A stretch of DNA of 64,000 nucleotides. It comes from Pseudomonas brassicacearum subsp. brassicacearum (GTDB taxonomy: Bacteria; Pseudomonadota; Gammaproteobacteria; Pseudomonadales; Pseudomonadaceae). Within the stretch, counting starts at the first letter, position 1. Every line of letters starts with the position of its first letter. The notes beneath the pieces were generated by a model. It was not told the origin of the DNA and did not search any database. It saw nothing but the letters and a program-made list of their open reading frames with translations. Location: positions 186,001 to 250,000 of the forward strand of contig NZ_VZPJ01000004.1 of assembly GCF_008801605.1 (NCBI RefSeq). Direction: 5' to 3'. Below, in pieces: positions 9,417-18,245 of this stretch. Position numbers and translations under genes: made by a program.

Positions 9417-10604
9417 TTAATACAGGCATTCGACGGCCATGGCCGTGGCTTCGCCGCCGCCGATGCAAATGGCCGCGACGCCGCGCTTGAGCCCCTTCTG
9501 GCGCAACGCCGACAGCAGGGTCACCAGGATCCGTGCGCCAGACGCGCCAATCGGGTGGCCCAGCGCACAGGCACCGCCGTGGACGTTGACCTTGTCATGG
9601 GCAATCTCCAGCTTGTCCATGGTCACCAGACTCACCACGGCAAAGGCTTCGTTGACTTCGAACAGGTCGACTTGATCCAGCGACCAACCGGTCTTTTGCA
9701 TCAGTTTCTTCACGGCGCCAATCGGTGCGGTGGGAAACAGGCTCGGGGTATCGGCAAACGCCGCGTGACCGTGAATCACTGCCAGGGGCTTGAGGCCACG
9801 CTGGACGGCCTGGCTCTGGCGCATCAGCACCAGCGCCGCGGCACCATCGGAAATGGAACTGGAATTGGCCGCCGTCACCGTGCCGCCCTCGCGGAATGCC
9901 GGCTTGAGCGAGGCGATCTTGTCGATCCGGGCCTTGGGTGGCTGCTCGTCGTGGCGCACGGTCACTTGTTCCTTGCCGACCATGACCTGCAACGGCACGA
10001 TCTCGTCATCGAAACTGCCGTCCTTGATCGCCTGCTGGGCGCGGGTGGTGGACGCAATGGCGAAGGCATCCTGGGCCTCGCGACTGAAGCCATTGGCCTC
10101 GGCGCAATCTTCGGCGAAGGAGCCCATCAGCCGACCTTTGTCGTAGGCGTCTTCCAGGCCGTCGAGGAACATGTGGTCGAGCACCCGGCCATGGCCCATC
10201 CGGTAACCGCTGCGGGCCCGATCGAGCAGGTACGGCGCGTTGGACATGCTTTCCATGCCGCCGGCCACCACCACTTCGGCGCTGCCGGCGATGAGCATGT
10301 CATGGGCGAGGATCGCCGCTTCCATGCCCGAGCCACACATCTTGTTGAGCGTGGTGCAGCGGGTCGACTTGTCGAGGCCGGCACCCAGCGCGGCCTGACG
10401 CGCCGGTGCCTGGCCCAGGCCGGCGGCGAGCACGCAACCGAACAGCACTTCTTCAACCGCGTCGGGTGCGATGCCGGCACGCTCCACGGCGGCCTTGATG
10501 GCGGCGGCACCCAACTGCGGGGCGCTGAGGCTTTTCAGTTCGCCCTGGAAGCCGCCCATGGGTGTACGGACGGCGCTGACGATGACAATAGGATCGTTGG
10601 ACAT
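9417..10604 (-). CDS. Acetyl-CoA acetyltransferase (thiolase)
   Basis: A 395-residue thiolase. The nucleophile cysteine lies in TTLNKMCGSGMEAA (about residue 89), GGMESMSNAPY follows, and the catalytic His and second Cys are in NVHGGACALGHPIGASG and AICIGGGEATAM. All are intact, so it should be active. The substrate may be acetoacetyl-CoA or 2-methylacetoacetyl-CoA. Two adjacent ATGs occur (10607 and 10604); AGGAGG is better spaced for the second. It matches fadAx of P. putida in order and type. Confidence 0.92.
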   Translation of the reverse strand: MSNDPIVIVSAVRTPMGGFQGELKSLSAPQLGAAAIKAAVERAGIAPDAVEEVLFGCVLAAGLGQAPARQAALGAGLDKSTRCTTLNKMCGSGMEAAILAHDMLIAGSAEVVVAGGMESMSNAPYLLDRARSGYRMGHGRVLDHMFLDGLEDAYDKGRLMGSFAEDCAEANGFSREAQDAFAIASTTRAQQAIKDGSFDDEIVPLQVMVGKEQVTVRHDEQPPKARIDKIASLKPAFREGGTVTAANSSSISDGAAALVLMRQSQAVQRGLKPLAVIHGHAAFADTPSLFPTAPIGAVKKLMQKTGWSLDQVDLFEVNEAFAVVSLVTMDKLEIAHDKVNVHGGACALGHPIGASGARILVTLLSALRQKGLKRGVAAICIGGGEATAMAVECLY

Positions 10605-10619
10605 CATGAATCCTCCTGA

Positions 10620-11381
10620 TTATTTGGCTGCCATACGCAAGGCACCATCGAGACGGATCACCTCGCCGTTGAGCATGCTGTTCTCAATGATATGCCTGAC
10701 CAGCGCCGCATACTCGGAAGGTTTCCCAAGGCGCGGCGGAAACGGCACGCCGGCGGCCAGGGAATCACGGACTTCCGGGGTCATGCCGGCCATCATCGGG
10801 GTCTCGAAAATCCCTGGCGCAATGGTCATCACCCGGATGCCAAAACGCGCCAGCTCGCGGGCGGCCGGCAATGTCAGGCTGGCGATGGCGCCTTTGGATG
10901 CAGCGTAAGCCGCCTGGCCGATCTGTCCATCGAAGGCCGCCACCGACGCGGTATTGATGATCACCCCGCGCTCGCCGTCGGCGTCTGCCTCGGTTTCGGC
11001 AATGGCCGCAGCCGCCAGGCGCAGCAGGTTGAAGCTGCCGATCAGATTGACGTTGATCACCTGGCTGAAGCTGGCCAGCGCGTGGGGACCGTTCTTGCCG
11101 AGGATCTTCTCGCCGCGCACGATACCGGCGCAGTTCACCAGACCATTGAGACCACCGAACGCATCGACCGTGGCCTTGACCGCCGCTTCAGCCGCCGCTT
11201 CGTTACTGATGTCGGCCACCACGCTCTGGCAGCCCAGTTTTTGCGCCTGGGCGGCCACGGCGTCGGCGTTGAGGTCCACCAGCATCACTTTGGCACCGGC
11301 CTTGACCAGCATTTCGCCGGTGGCCGCGCCGAGGCCGGAAGCACCGCCGCTGACGAGAAAAATCTTGTTGTCAATCTGCAT
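10620..11381 (-). CDS. 3-hydroxyacyl-CoA dehydrogenase type II (SDR family)
   Basis: A 253-residue short-chain dehydrogenase/reductase of the HSD10 type, which oxidises 3-hydroxy-2-methylbutyryl-CoA or short 3-hydroxyacyl-CoAs with NAD+. The cofactor motif [11 protein letters not shown] is at about residue 11, VDLNAD gives the acidic NAD-selecting residue, NCAGI is present, and the catalytic YAASK motif follows [17 protein letters not shown]. Two adjacent ATGs (11384, 11381) follow AAGGA; the second has the better spacing. It corresponds to fadB2x of the P. putida cluster. Confidence 0.9.
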   Translation of the reverse strand: MQIDNKIFLVSGGASGLGAATGEMLVKAGAKVMLVDLNADAVAAQAQKLGCQSVVADISNEAAAEAAVKATVDAFGGLNGLVNCAGIVRGEKILGKNGPHALASFSQVINVNLIGSFNLLRLAAAAIAETEADADGERGVIINTASVAAFDGQIGQAAYAASKGAIASLTLPAARELARFGIRVMTIAPGIFETPMMAGMTPEVRDSLAAGVPFPPRLGKPSEYAALVRHIIENSMLNGEVIRLDGALRMAAK

Positions 11382-11397
11382 CATGGTTTCCTTGGAT

Positions 11398-13062
11398 TCA
11401 AGCTGAAACGTTCTGCGCCGCAGCCTCTTGAGCTTTGGCGATTTCCTGGTTGCGCAAGATAAAGCGCTGCAACTTGCCGCTTGGGGTTTTCGGCAAGTCG
11501 CTGACAAATTCGATTTCACGGGGATAGGCATGGGCCGCCAGGCGCTTGCGCACGTGCTGGCGCAATTCTTCGGCCAGTTCCGCAGAGGCACGGTACTGCG
11601 CGCTGAGTACCACGAAGGCCTTCACCAGCTCGGTGCGTTCCGGATCAGGCTTGCCGATCACCGCCGCTTCCACCACCGCCGCGTGTTCGATCAGCGCGCT
11701 TTCCACGTCGAACGGACCGACCCGGTAGCCGGACGTGGTAATCACGTCGTCGCTGCGGCCTACGAAACTGATGCTGCCGTCCGGGTTCAGCTCCACGGTA
11801 TCGCCGCTCAAGTAGTAGTCACCGACGAAGGCCTTGGTCGGCCCGCCTTCGTAACCGGCGAACCAGCACATGGGCGACTGGCTGCGGTCCAGTGCGAGAA
11901 TGCCCGGCTGGCCTACGCCCAGCTCGCGCTGGTTTTCATCCAGCACCACGATCCGATGGCCTGGCGAAGCAAAGCCGGCCGCGCCCAGGTGCACCGGGTG
12001 TTCCAGCCCATGGTGGTTGCACAGCACCATGCCCAGTTCGGTCTGGCCGTAATGGTCGTGGATCACCACGTTCAGGTTGTCGGCGAACCAACGGATCACC
12101 TCCGGGTTCAATGGCTCACCGGCGCTGCTGACGATGCGCAGCTTGCCCTTGATCGAGCGGGCAAACTGCTCGCCACCGGCAATCAACAGGCGATAGGCCG
12201 TGGGCGAGCCGGTGAGGTTGGTGATGCCGTATTTGTTGATGACCCGGCAGGTGCTTTCCAGGGTGAACGGGCCATCGTAGAAGGTAATCGGATGCCCCAT
12301 GGCCAGCGGCCCGGTCACGCCAAAATAGATGCCGTAGGCCCAGCCCGGGTCGGCGACGTTCCAGAAGGCGTCTTCGGGACGCAGGTCTACCGCGTCACGG
12401 GTGTAGTTCTGGAACGCAACGATGGCCTTGAGTGGCACCGACAGCGCCTTGGCAGGTCCTGTGGTGCCGGAGGTGAACATCAGCAGGAACGGGTCTTCGC
12501 CGGTGAGCATCAGCGGTTCGCACTGGCTGGAGTGGTTCGCCACCTCGGCCCAGAAACTGTAGTCGCCACGCACGATGCCCTGACCCTTTTCGCCGCCGAC
12601 CGTGACGATGGTGGGACAACCGGCGACTTCGTCGAGCTTGGGACGGTTGACCGCATCGGTAACGACCAAGCGCGCCCCCGAGCTGCCGAGGCGGTGCTCG
12701 ATGGCCTTGGGCCCGAATGCGGTGAACAACGGTTGATACACTGCCCCAATGCGCCAGGTGGCGAGCACCACGATCAGCAGTTCAGCGGTGCGCGGCAACA
12801 GACCGGCCACTTTGTCGCCCTTGCCGATGCCTTGGGCGCGCAGGAAATTGGCGAACCGCGCGGCGTTGTCCTGCAGGTCACGGTAAGTCCAAGTCGCATC
12901 GCTGCCGTCACGGCCCTCCCAGAACAAGGCGATGCGCCCTGGCAACGCATGCCGGTCGCAACACTCTACGCAGGCATTGAGCGCCTCGAGCGAGCCGTGC
13001 AGTGCAGTGTTGACGGTGTGCAGGTAATCGAACTGCGAAGTGGCGGACGAATAATCGCGCAT
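11398..13062 (-). CDS. AMP-forming acyl-CoA synthetase
   Basis: A 554-residue adenylate-forming enzyme that activates a short or branched carboxylic acid with ATP and CoA. Visible motifs are the P-loop [14 protein letters not shown], the [11 protein letters not shown] adenine-binding motif, [16 protein letters not shown], and the C-terminal [10 protein letters not shown] with the catalytic lysine. Two in-frame ATGs lie close together; GAGGG is correctly spaced for the one at 13062. It is first in the minus-strand operon (synthetase, dehydrogenase, thiolase, acyl-CoA dehydrogenase, hydratase), so a free acid is probably the inducing substrate. Confidence 0.9.
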   Translation of the reverse strand: MRDYSSATSQFDYLHTVNTALHGSLEALNACVECCDRHALPGRIALFWEGRDGSDATWTYRDLQDNAARFANFLRAQGIGKGDKVAGLLPRTAELLIVVLATWRIGAVYQPLFTAFGPKAIEHRLGSSGARLVVTDAVNRPKLDEVAGCPTIVTVGGEKGQGIVRGDYSFWAEVANHSSQCEPLMLTGEDPFLLMFTSGTTGPAKALSVPLKAIVAFQNYTRDAVDLRPEDAFWNVADPGWAYGIYFGVTGPLAMGHPITFYDGPFTLESTCRVINKYGITNLTGSPTAYRLLIAGGEQFARSIKGKLRIVSSAGEPLNPEVIRWFADNLNVVIHDHYGQTELGMVLCNHHGLEHPVHLGAAGFASPGHRIVVLDENQRELGVGQPGILALDRSQSPMCWFAGYEGGPTKAFVGDYYLSGDTVELNPDGSISFVGRSDDVITTSGYRVGPFDVESALIEHAAVVEAAVIGKPDPERTELVKAFVVLSAQYRASAELAEELRQHVRKRLAAHAYPREIEFVSDLPKTPSGKLQRFILRNQEIAKAQEAAAQNVSA

Positions 13063-13214
13063 GACCAGCATCCCTCTGTGGTTTTTATTGGTTGGGGGAA
13101 CCGTGAATAGCAGGCAAATACTCGCGCCGAAGGGCTGTGGCGGCAATGGTCAAAGCTTTCAAGTTGCTTGACTGGTTTGGCCATGGTTTAGGGATGTGGT
13201 GTTATTTAGGCACT

Positions 13215-13312
13215 CATCGCGAGCAAGCTCGCTCCCACAGGGGATTTGTGATGGACCTCGATTTGTGACCACCCAAGCACCAATGTGGGAGCGAGCTTGC
13301 TCGCGATGGCGG
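13215..13312. repeat. Inverted pair of REP palindromes
   Basis: Two oppositely oriented copies of the REP core at 13215-13240 and 13284-13312. They lie between the upstream end of the acyl-CoA synthetase operon and the 3' end of the ArnT-like gene. Apart from these, the 13063-13323 interval holds the synthetase promoter region, in which I see no clear motif. Confidence 0.88.
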
Positions 13313-13323
13313 CAGTTCAGCCG

Positions 13324-14844
13324 CTACAAGGGCTGCTGCCAGGCAAACGAATACACCTTCTCCGGCGTTGGCGACTGGCAGCGCTGGTTGTCCGCATCAA
13401 CCCCCACCAGGAACCACTCGGCCCTTGAGGTATTGCCGACCCGGCGAGCTTTTTGCGGGTCGTAACAGCGGGCCAGGTCCCGAGCGGGCACCAGGGCGAA
13501 GGCCTGCGGGTGGCTGCGTAGCCAGGTGGCGGATTGTTCCAGGGAGTTGCCGTTATAAAAGCCGAAATGCACGATGGGTTGCTGGGCGAACAGCCAATGG
13601 CCCTCACGCCAACCCACGAGCACCAACTCGGCATTTGCAGTCATTCCGGCGACATCGCGCATCAAGGTCTGGTGGGGGTTGATGCCTTCCTTGTGGGGCT
13701 CGACGAAGCCGCGCACAAACCAGGCACACAACCACAGCGCAACCAGCACATTGAAGACCGCCCTGCCCCTTGGGCGCGCGCCAAACCAGCGGCGTAGCAG
13801 CCACGGCACAAGCGGCGCCACCACCAGAATCAACGCGGGTAACGCGGGAAAGATATACAACTTGCGTTTGCCGCTGCTCAGGCTAAAGAACACCAACACC
13901 AGCAGTACCCAACCGAGCAGCACCAGCACCCGACCGTCATGCTTGAGCAATTGTCTGCGCCAGGCCGGCACCAGCCAGGGGAGCATGAACACAATCGGCA
14001 GCCAGTACTTCGGAATCACCTGGACGAAGAAGTACCAGAAAGGTTCGCGGTGTTCCCATGCGTTGGCATAACGCCCAGCGGTCTGCTTGAACAGGATTTC
14101 CTGGGCGTACGCCAGGCTGTCGGCACTGCCCTGCGCGACAATCATCAGCAAGGGCCCCAGCCATAACGCAATGGCGGCCAATGCTACGACCAGCCCCAGC
14201 CACCAGCGTCCTGCCTGGCCAGGCATGGCCACCACCCCTTTCCAACCTTTGCGCAGCGCATAGGCGTAGGGAATCAGCATCAGCACCGGCAGAAAACCCA
14301 CGCCTTTGCTGATGATCCCGAACCCCATCGCCGCACAGGCCACGTAGTACCAACGCCAGGCCGGGCCGAGCAACACGTGCCGGCACAAGCCATAGATCCC
14401 CAGGATGGTCCAGAGCGCAAGGAAACCATCGATCTGCCCGGTGCGCAGGATGCTGTAGGTCTGGTAGGTCGCGAGAAACAAGAGCGCCGCGATCACCCCC
14501 ACGCGCCGTCCCCACAAGCGTCGGCCCAGGTCATACAGGCACGCGGTGGTGACGGCACCTGCCAGCAGCGCGGGCAAGTACAGGGCAACTTTGGGCAGGT
14601 GGGTCAGTTGCACGAACAGCGCCACCGTCCACATGAACAGCGGCGGTTTGTCGGCGTAGATTTCACCGGCGCGATGGGGAATGAACCATGAGCCGTTCTG
14701 CAGCATCTCCAGGGCAACGCCAAGGAAGCGCTCCTCATCGACGTTCATCGGTTGGCGCCAGCCAAGGCCAGCGCCCACTATGATCAAGGCTAATACCACC
14801 AACGCCAGGAGCTCGAGCCGCGAGGAAGATAATCGTATCCGCAC
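13324..14844 (-). CDS. ArnT-like GT-C glycosyltransferase (GT39/GT83 type)
   Basis: A 506-residue polytopic inner-membrane protein with roughly ten or more hydrophobic helices. Its first periplasmic loop carries the acidic NVDEERFLG motif (about 34-42), as in polyprenyl-phosphate-dependent GT-C transferases such as ArnT. The family transfers a sugar from undecaprenyl phosphate to lipid A, LPS core or protein in the periplasm. It is last in a four-gene unit with an epimerase, a GT2 enzyme and a LAB_N protein, which suggests the sugar is a uronic acid or derivative. Acceptor and sugar are inferred. Confidence 0.85.
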   Translation of the reverse strand: MRIRLSSSRLELLALVVLALIIVGAGLGWRQPMNVDEERFLGVALEMLQNGSWFIPHRAGEIYADKPPLFMWTVALFVQLTHLPKVALYLPALLAGAVTTACLYDLGRRLWGRRVGVIAALLFLATYQTYSILRTGQIDGFLALWTILGIYGLCRHVLLGPAWRWYYVACAAMGFGIISKGVGFLPVLMLIPYAYALRKGWKGVVAMPGQAGRWWLGLVVALAAIALWLGPLLMIVAQGSADSLAYAQEILFKQTAGRYANAWEHREPFWYFFVQVIPKYWLPIVFMLPWLVPAWRRQLLKHDGRVLVLLGWVLLVLVFFSLSSGKRKLYIFPALPALILVVAPLVPWLLRRWFGARPRGRAVFNVLVALWLCAWFVRGFVEPHKEGINPHQTLMRDVAGMTANAELVLVGWREGHWLFAQQPIVHFGFYNGNSLEQSATWLRSHPQAFALVPARDLARCYDPQKARRVGNTSRAEWFLVGVDADNQRCQSPTPEKVYSFAWQQPL

Positions 14845-14848
14845 CGGT

Positions 14849-15142
14849 TCAGCCCTTCTTGGTCAGTTCGGGGTTTTCCTGCTCATGATGCTTGGCGATC
14901 AACTGTAAATTGCGCAGGTAAACGATAAAGCCGAAAGACTGGCCGACAATGAACACCGGGTCTTCGCGGTAAATGGCATAGGCCAGCAACAGCGCGCTAC
15001 CGATGATGCTCAGGTACCAGAAGCCAACGGGAATCATGCTGCGCTTCTTGTATTCGCTGTACAGCCATTGCAGGGCAAAACGCCCGGTGAATGCCAATTG
15101 ACCACCGAAGCCAACGGCCAACCACAACGATTCTCTGCCCAT
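14849..15142 (-). CDS. LAB_N-domain small membrane protein
   Basis: A 97-residue protein resembling the stand-alone 'lipid-A biosynthesis N-terminal' (LAB_N) domain. It has three hydrophobic helices and conserved FTGRFALQWLYSEYKKRS and VGFWYLSIIGS segments. These small proteins often sit beside GT2 and ArnT-like genes; a flippase role for the lipid-linked sugar is a plausible guess, by analogy with ArnE/ArnF. The ATG at 15142 starts just past the preceding stop, with GAGG upstream; the open frame extends ten codons further but overlaps the GT2 gene. Confidence 0.8.
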   Translation of the reverse strand: MGRESLWLAVGFGGQLAFTGRFALQWLYSEYKKRSMIPVGFWYLSIIGSALLLAYAIYREDPVFIVGQSFGFIVYLRNLQLIAKHHEQENPELTKKG

Positions 15143-15143
15143 T

Positions 15144-15887
15144 TCAAACCTCGGTTTCTTGTGCGTTGACATCCAGGCGGGTGCGTTTGATCAGCCACCA
15201 CACCCCGAACAGATCGACAATGCCCACCAGCGCCCGGTCCAGATTGCCGTAGTTGGACACCCCGGCCCCGCGCTCACGGTGATTGACCGGTTGAACCAGC
15301 ATTCGGCCGTTGTGACGGCGGATCAGCGCCGGGATAAAACGGTGCATGTGATCGAAATACGGCAGGCGCAGAAACGCCTCGCGCTCGATCAGCTTGATGC
15401 CGCAACCGGTGTCGGGCGTCTGGTCCTTGAGCAGGCTGGCGCGCAGTTTGTTGGCAAATCGCGAGGCCCAACGCTTGCTCGCCGTGTCCCGGCGGTTGAC
15501 GCGATGCCCTGCCACCAGCTTGACGCCCGCGGGGGTGCCTTCGGAGCCGCGCACCAGGTCGAGCATTTTCGGCAGATCGGCCGGATCGTTCTGACCGTCG
15601 CCGTCCAGGGTTGCCAACCAATGCCCGCGTGCCACTTCAGCGGCGTGGTAGATCGAGGTGCTCTGGCCGAGGGAACGGGTGTGGCTGAGCACTCGCAATT
15701 GCTGGTAGCCACTGCCTTGTAAGGTTCTTAACTCAGCGGCGGTGGCGTCGGTGCTCCCATCGTCCACCACGATGACCTCAAAGTTCTCATTGGCCAACGC
15801 CGTGCGCACTTCTTCGAGAAGTGGGATGAGATTGCCTGCCTCGTTTTTGGCCGGAATCAGGACCGACACATAAGGGGTTTCGTGCAT
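15144..15887 (-). CDS. GT2 polyprenyl-phosphate glycosyltransferase
   Basis: A 247-residue GT-A family 2 enzyme like dolichyl-phosphate mannose synthase or ArnC. Motifs are VSVLIPAKNEAGNL, VVDDGSTD and the metal-binding TLDGDGQNDP. It lacks the C-terminal transmembrane helices of ArnC, so it is soluble or peripheral. It should load a nucleotide sugar onto undecaprenyl phosphate at the cytoplasmic face. The gene lies between the epimerase and the LAB_N/ArnT-like genes, giving an order that matches synthesis, loading, translocation and transfer. It is analogous to RgtE of Rhizobium, which makes polyprenyl-phosphate galacturonate. Confidence 0.85.
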   Translation of the reverse strand: MHETPYVSVLIPAKNEAGNLIPLLEEVRTALANENFEVIVVDDGSTDATAAELRTLQGSGYQQLRVLSHTRSLGQSTSIYHAAEVARGHWLATLDGDGQNDPADLPKMLDLVRGSEGTPAGVKLVAGHRVNRRDTASKRWASRFANKLRASLLKDQTPDTGCGIKLIEREAFLRLPYFDHMHRFIPALIRRHNGRMLVQPVNHRERGAGVSNYGNLDRALVGIVDLFGVWWLIKRTRLDVNAQETEV

Positions 15888-15920
15888 GATGCTCCAGAAA
15901 AGATGCTGGGAAATGAGGGG

Positions 15921-16892
15921 TTAGACGGCGTAATAGTCGCGGTACCAATCGACAAACGACTGCACACCGACCGGCACTGCGACCTGTGGGCGAAACCCCA
16001 CCCGCTCCTCCAATTCACGAGTGTCCGCCCACGTGTTGACCACGTCGCCCGATTGCAACGGCAAGAAATTCTTTATCGCGCGGATGCCCAGCGCTTCTTC
16101 AATGCACTCGATAAACTGCAAAAGCTTCACCGGTGAGCCGAAACCGATGTTGTAGACCTTATTGCACACGCCGGTCTCATCGGTCGGCGGCAGCGGTATC
16201 AGCCGCACGAGGCCCTCGACGATGTCGTCGATATAGGTGAAATCGCGATACATCGCACCGTCGTTGTAAACGTCGATGGTGCGACCGTTGAGGATGGCAT
16301 CGGTGAATTTGAACGGCGCCATGTCGGGCCGTCCCCAAGGCCCATACACGGTAAAAAACCGCAGGCCGGTGGTGGGAATTCCATAGAGATGCGAGTAAGC
16401 GTGGGCCATCAGTTCATTGGCGCGCTTGGTCGCCGCATAGAACGATACGGGCTGATCGACGGGGTCGGTCGTGGCGTATGGCAGGCGGTCATTCAAGCCA
16501 TACACCGAGCTGCTTGAGGCGAAGATCAGGTGCGCCGGCCGATGGGCGCGGCAGGCTTCCAATATGTTGAGGAAACCTACCAGGTTGCTTTGCGCATAAA
16601 CGTCCGGGTTGTCGATGGAATAACGCACGCCGGCTTGGGCCGCGAGGTGAACGACTTGGTCGAAGGCATGTTCGGCAAACAACTCCAACAGCGCGTGCTT
16701 GTCTGCCACATCCAGCAACTGAAAGCGGAAATCGCGGCATTCGGTCAACTGAGCCAGTCGTGCCTGTTTCAGCTCGACGCTGTAGTAGCTGTTGAGGTTG
16801 TCGATGCCAATGACCTGATGGCCATCGCTGCACAGCCGCTTGGCGGTATGAAATCCGATGAACCCTGCGACGCCGGTGACGAGTACTTTCAT
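15921..16892 (-). CDS. NAD-dependent epimerase, UDP-glucuronate 4-epimerase type
   Basis: A 323-residue extended SDR enzyme. It has VTGVAGFIGFHTAKRL at residue 5, the DNLNSYYSVELKQARL segment typical of UDP-glucuronate 4-epimerases, SSSSVYG, and the catalytic YAATK motif (SFYAATKRANE). RFFTVYGPWGRPDMA follows, also typical of the uronate epimerase subgroup. It would interconvert UDP-glucuronate and UDP-galacturonate, using the Ugd product. The start at 16892 sits right before the Rossmann fold and follows AAGGACGAG. It is the first gene of the surface-sugar unit. Confidence 0.88.
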   Translation of the reverse strand: MKVLVTGVAGFIGFHTAKRLCSDGHQVIGIDNLNSYYSVELKQARLAQLTECRDFRFQLLDVADKHALLELFAEHAFDQVVHLAAQAGVRYSIDNPDVYAQSNLVGFLNILEACRAHRPAHLIFASSSSVYGLNDRLPYATTDPVDQPVSFYAATKRANELMAHAYSHLYGIPTTGLRFFTVYGPWGRPDMAPFKFTDAILNGRTIDVYNDGAMYRDFTYIDDIVEGLVRLIPLPPTDETGVCNKVYNIGFGSPVKLLQFIECIEEALGIRAIKNFLPLQSGDVVNTWADTRELEERVGFRPQVAVPVGVQSFVDWYRDYYAV

Positions 16893-17082
16893 ACGTCTCG
16901 TCCTTGCGGACCTTTCCCAACGGCGTGACAGGACCTGACTTGCAAACCGACGCAATCGCTACCCAAAACGGTCACTTGCATACATTACTCTGATGGATGG
17001 CCTGGCTTTTCCGGCACCTGCAGAGGCTTATATCAAACATAGATGACGGTTTTATGAGCGGTAAATGACGCGATCGAACCCC

Positions 17083-17171
17083 TGTGGGAGCGAGCTTGCT
17101 CGCGATGAGGGCCTGATAGTCAATGAAGAGGTGGCTGGGCCACCGCTATCGCGAGCAAACTCGCTCCCACA
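17083..17171. repeat. Inverted pair of REP palindromes
   Basis: Two oppositely oriented REP copies (17083-17110 and 17143-17171). They occupy the 321-base interval between the epimerase start and the AraC-type gene end. The epimerase promoter should lie in 16893-17080; I see no clear consensus elements there. Confidence 0.88.
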
Positions 17172-17213
17172 AGGGGACTTGGGCAGGCACAAGATTGGAG
17201 GCCACCCGATGGG

Positions 17214-18245
17214 TCAATCAGGGTCGTTGAGAATCAGGCTGCGATAATGCCCGGGGTTGGAGCCGGACCATTTGCGAAACGCCTTGTAGAAGGAGCTGGC
17301 ATCGGCAAAACCCAGGCGCGAGGCGATTTCGACGAAACTGATGGAGGGCTCGGCCAGCCAGGTGATTGCCAGATCCTTGCGCACGCTGTCCTTGAGGCCC
17401 TGGTAAGTCTGGCCCTCCTCCGCCAGGCGGCGGCGCAGGGTGGACGCGGACACGCACAACTGCTGGGCCAGCGCCTCGGTTTCCGGCCACTGTTCGGCAG
17501 GCAACTGCCGCAGGTCGTGCCGGATACGGCTGGCCAGGCTTTGCGGGTTGCGGTATTTGACCAGGATGTTGGCCGGGGCCTGGGCCAGGAAGCGCTTGAG
17601 CTCATCAGCGTTGCGCCTGATCGGCAGGTCGAGGCATTCAGCCGCGAGAATCATCCGGGTGCGCGGCCGGTCAAAACGCAGGTTCTGGGAAAACATCACC
17701 CGATAGTCGTCGCAGAAATCCGGTGCCGGGCAACGCAGTTCGACGGAAAGAATGGGAATGCGCCGCCCGGCCAGCCAGCAGGCCACGCCATGGACGATCA
17801 TCCAATAGGTGAAATAGGTAAAGGCCCGGCGCGGTTCCTGATCGTCTTCCAGCAGCACGATCTCCGCCAGGCTTTGCTGGCGCATCCACTGGGCCGGCAG
17901 ATGTTCGAGCATCAGCGACAGAAACCCCAGCCCCGCCGTCAAGCCGCTCGCCAGCGTGGGCTGGGCCATGGCGCACTGACAGAGAAACGCCAGGCTGCCG
18001 GACTTGAGCTTGCGCGGGTCCATGCCAAAAAACTCGTCATCCAGACGCCGGGCGAGCAAACGCCAGAGCCGCGCATAGGCATGGGCCGGCACCCGCGCCT
18101 GGGTGTCGTCGAGCAACGCAGGGTCTATGCCTACCTTGTTCAGGACCTCATCGGTAGCCGCTCCGGGGGCGCAGCTCTGCAGCAGCGCCTCTCGCACCAA
18201 CTGGATGGAGATGGTGTCTTTTTTCGACATGGCGCGGGTGTTCAC
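17214..18245 (-). CDS. AraC family regulator with arabinose-binding-like N-terminal domain
   Basis: A 343-residue regulator with an N-terminal PF12625-like sensor region (residues 20-200) and a C-terminal AraC HTH domain, including CVSASTLRRRLAEEGQTYQGLKDSVR and FVEIASRLGFADASSFYKAFRKWSG. I set the start at GTG 18245 because it overlaps the pssA TGA (GTGA), implying translational coupling; an ATG at 18230 is the alternative. Regulators with this architecture often control lipid or alcohol metabolism genes. Its link to pssA suggests a membrane-lipid signal, which is inference. Confidence 0.85.
   Translation of the reverse strand: MNTRAMSKKDTISIQLVREALLQSCAPGAATDEVLNKVGIDPALLDDTQARVPAHAYARLWRLLARRLDDEFFGMDPRKLKSGSLAFLCQCAMAQPTLASGLTAGLGFLSLMLEHLPAQWMRQQSLAEIVLLEDDQEPRRAFTYFTYWMIVHGVACWLAGRRIPILSVELRCPAPDFCDDYRVMFSQNLRFDRPRTRMILAAECLDLPIRRNADELKRFLAQAPANILVKYRNPQSLASRIRHDLRQLPAEQWPETEALAQQLCVSASTLRRRLAEEGQTYQGLKDSVRKDLAITWLAEPSISFVEIASRLGFADASSFYKAFRKWSGSNPGHYRSLILNDPD

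Noticed and set aside
8265..10619. A 784-codon open frame on the plus strand opposite the acyl-CoA dehydrogenase and thiolase genes
   Set aside because: It is the shadow of two strongly conserved minus-strand genes; high GC makes long antisense frames common and it shows no family motifs.
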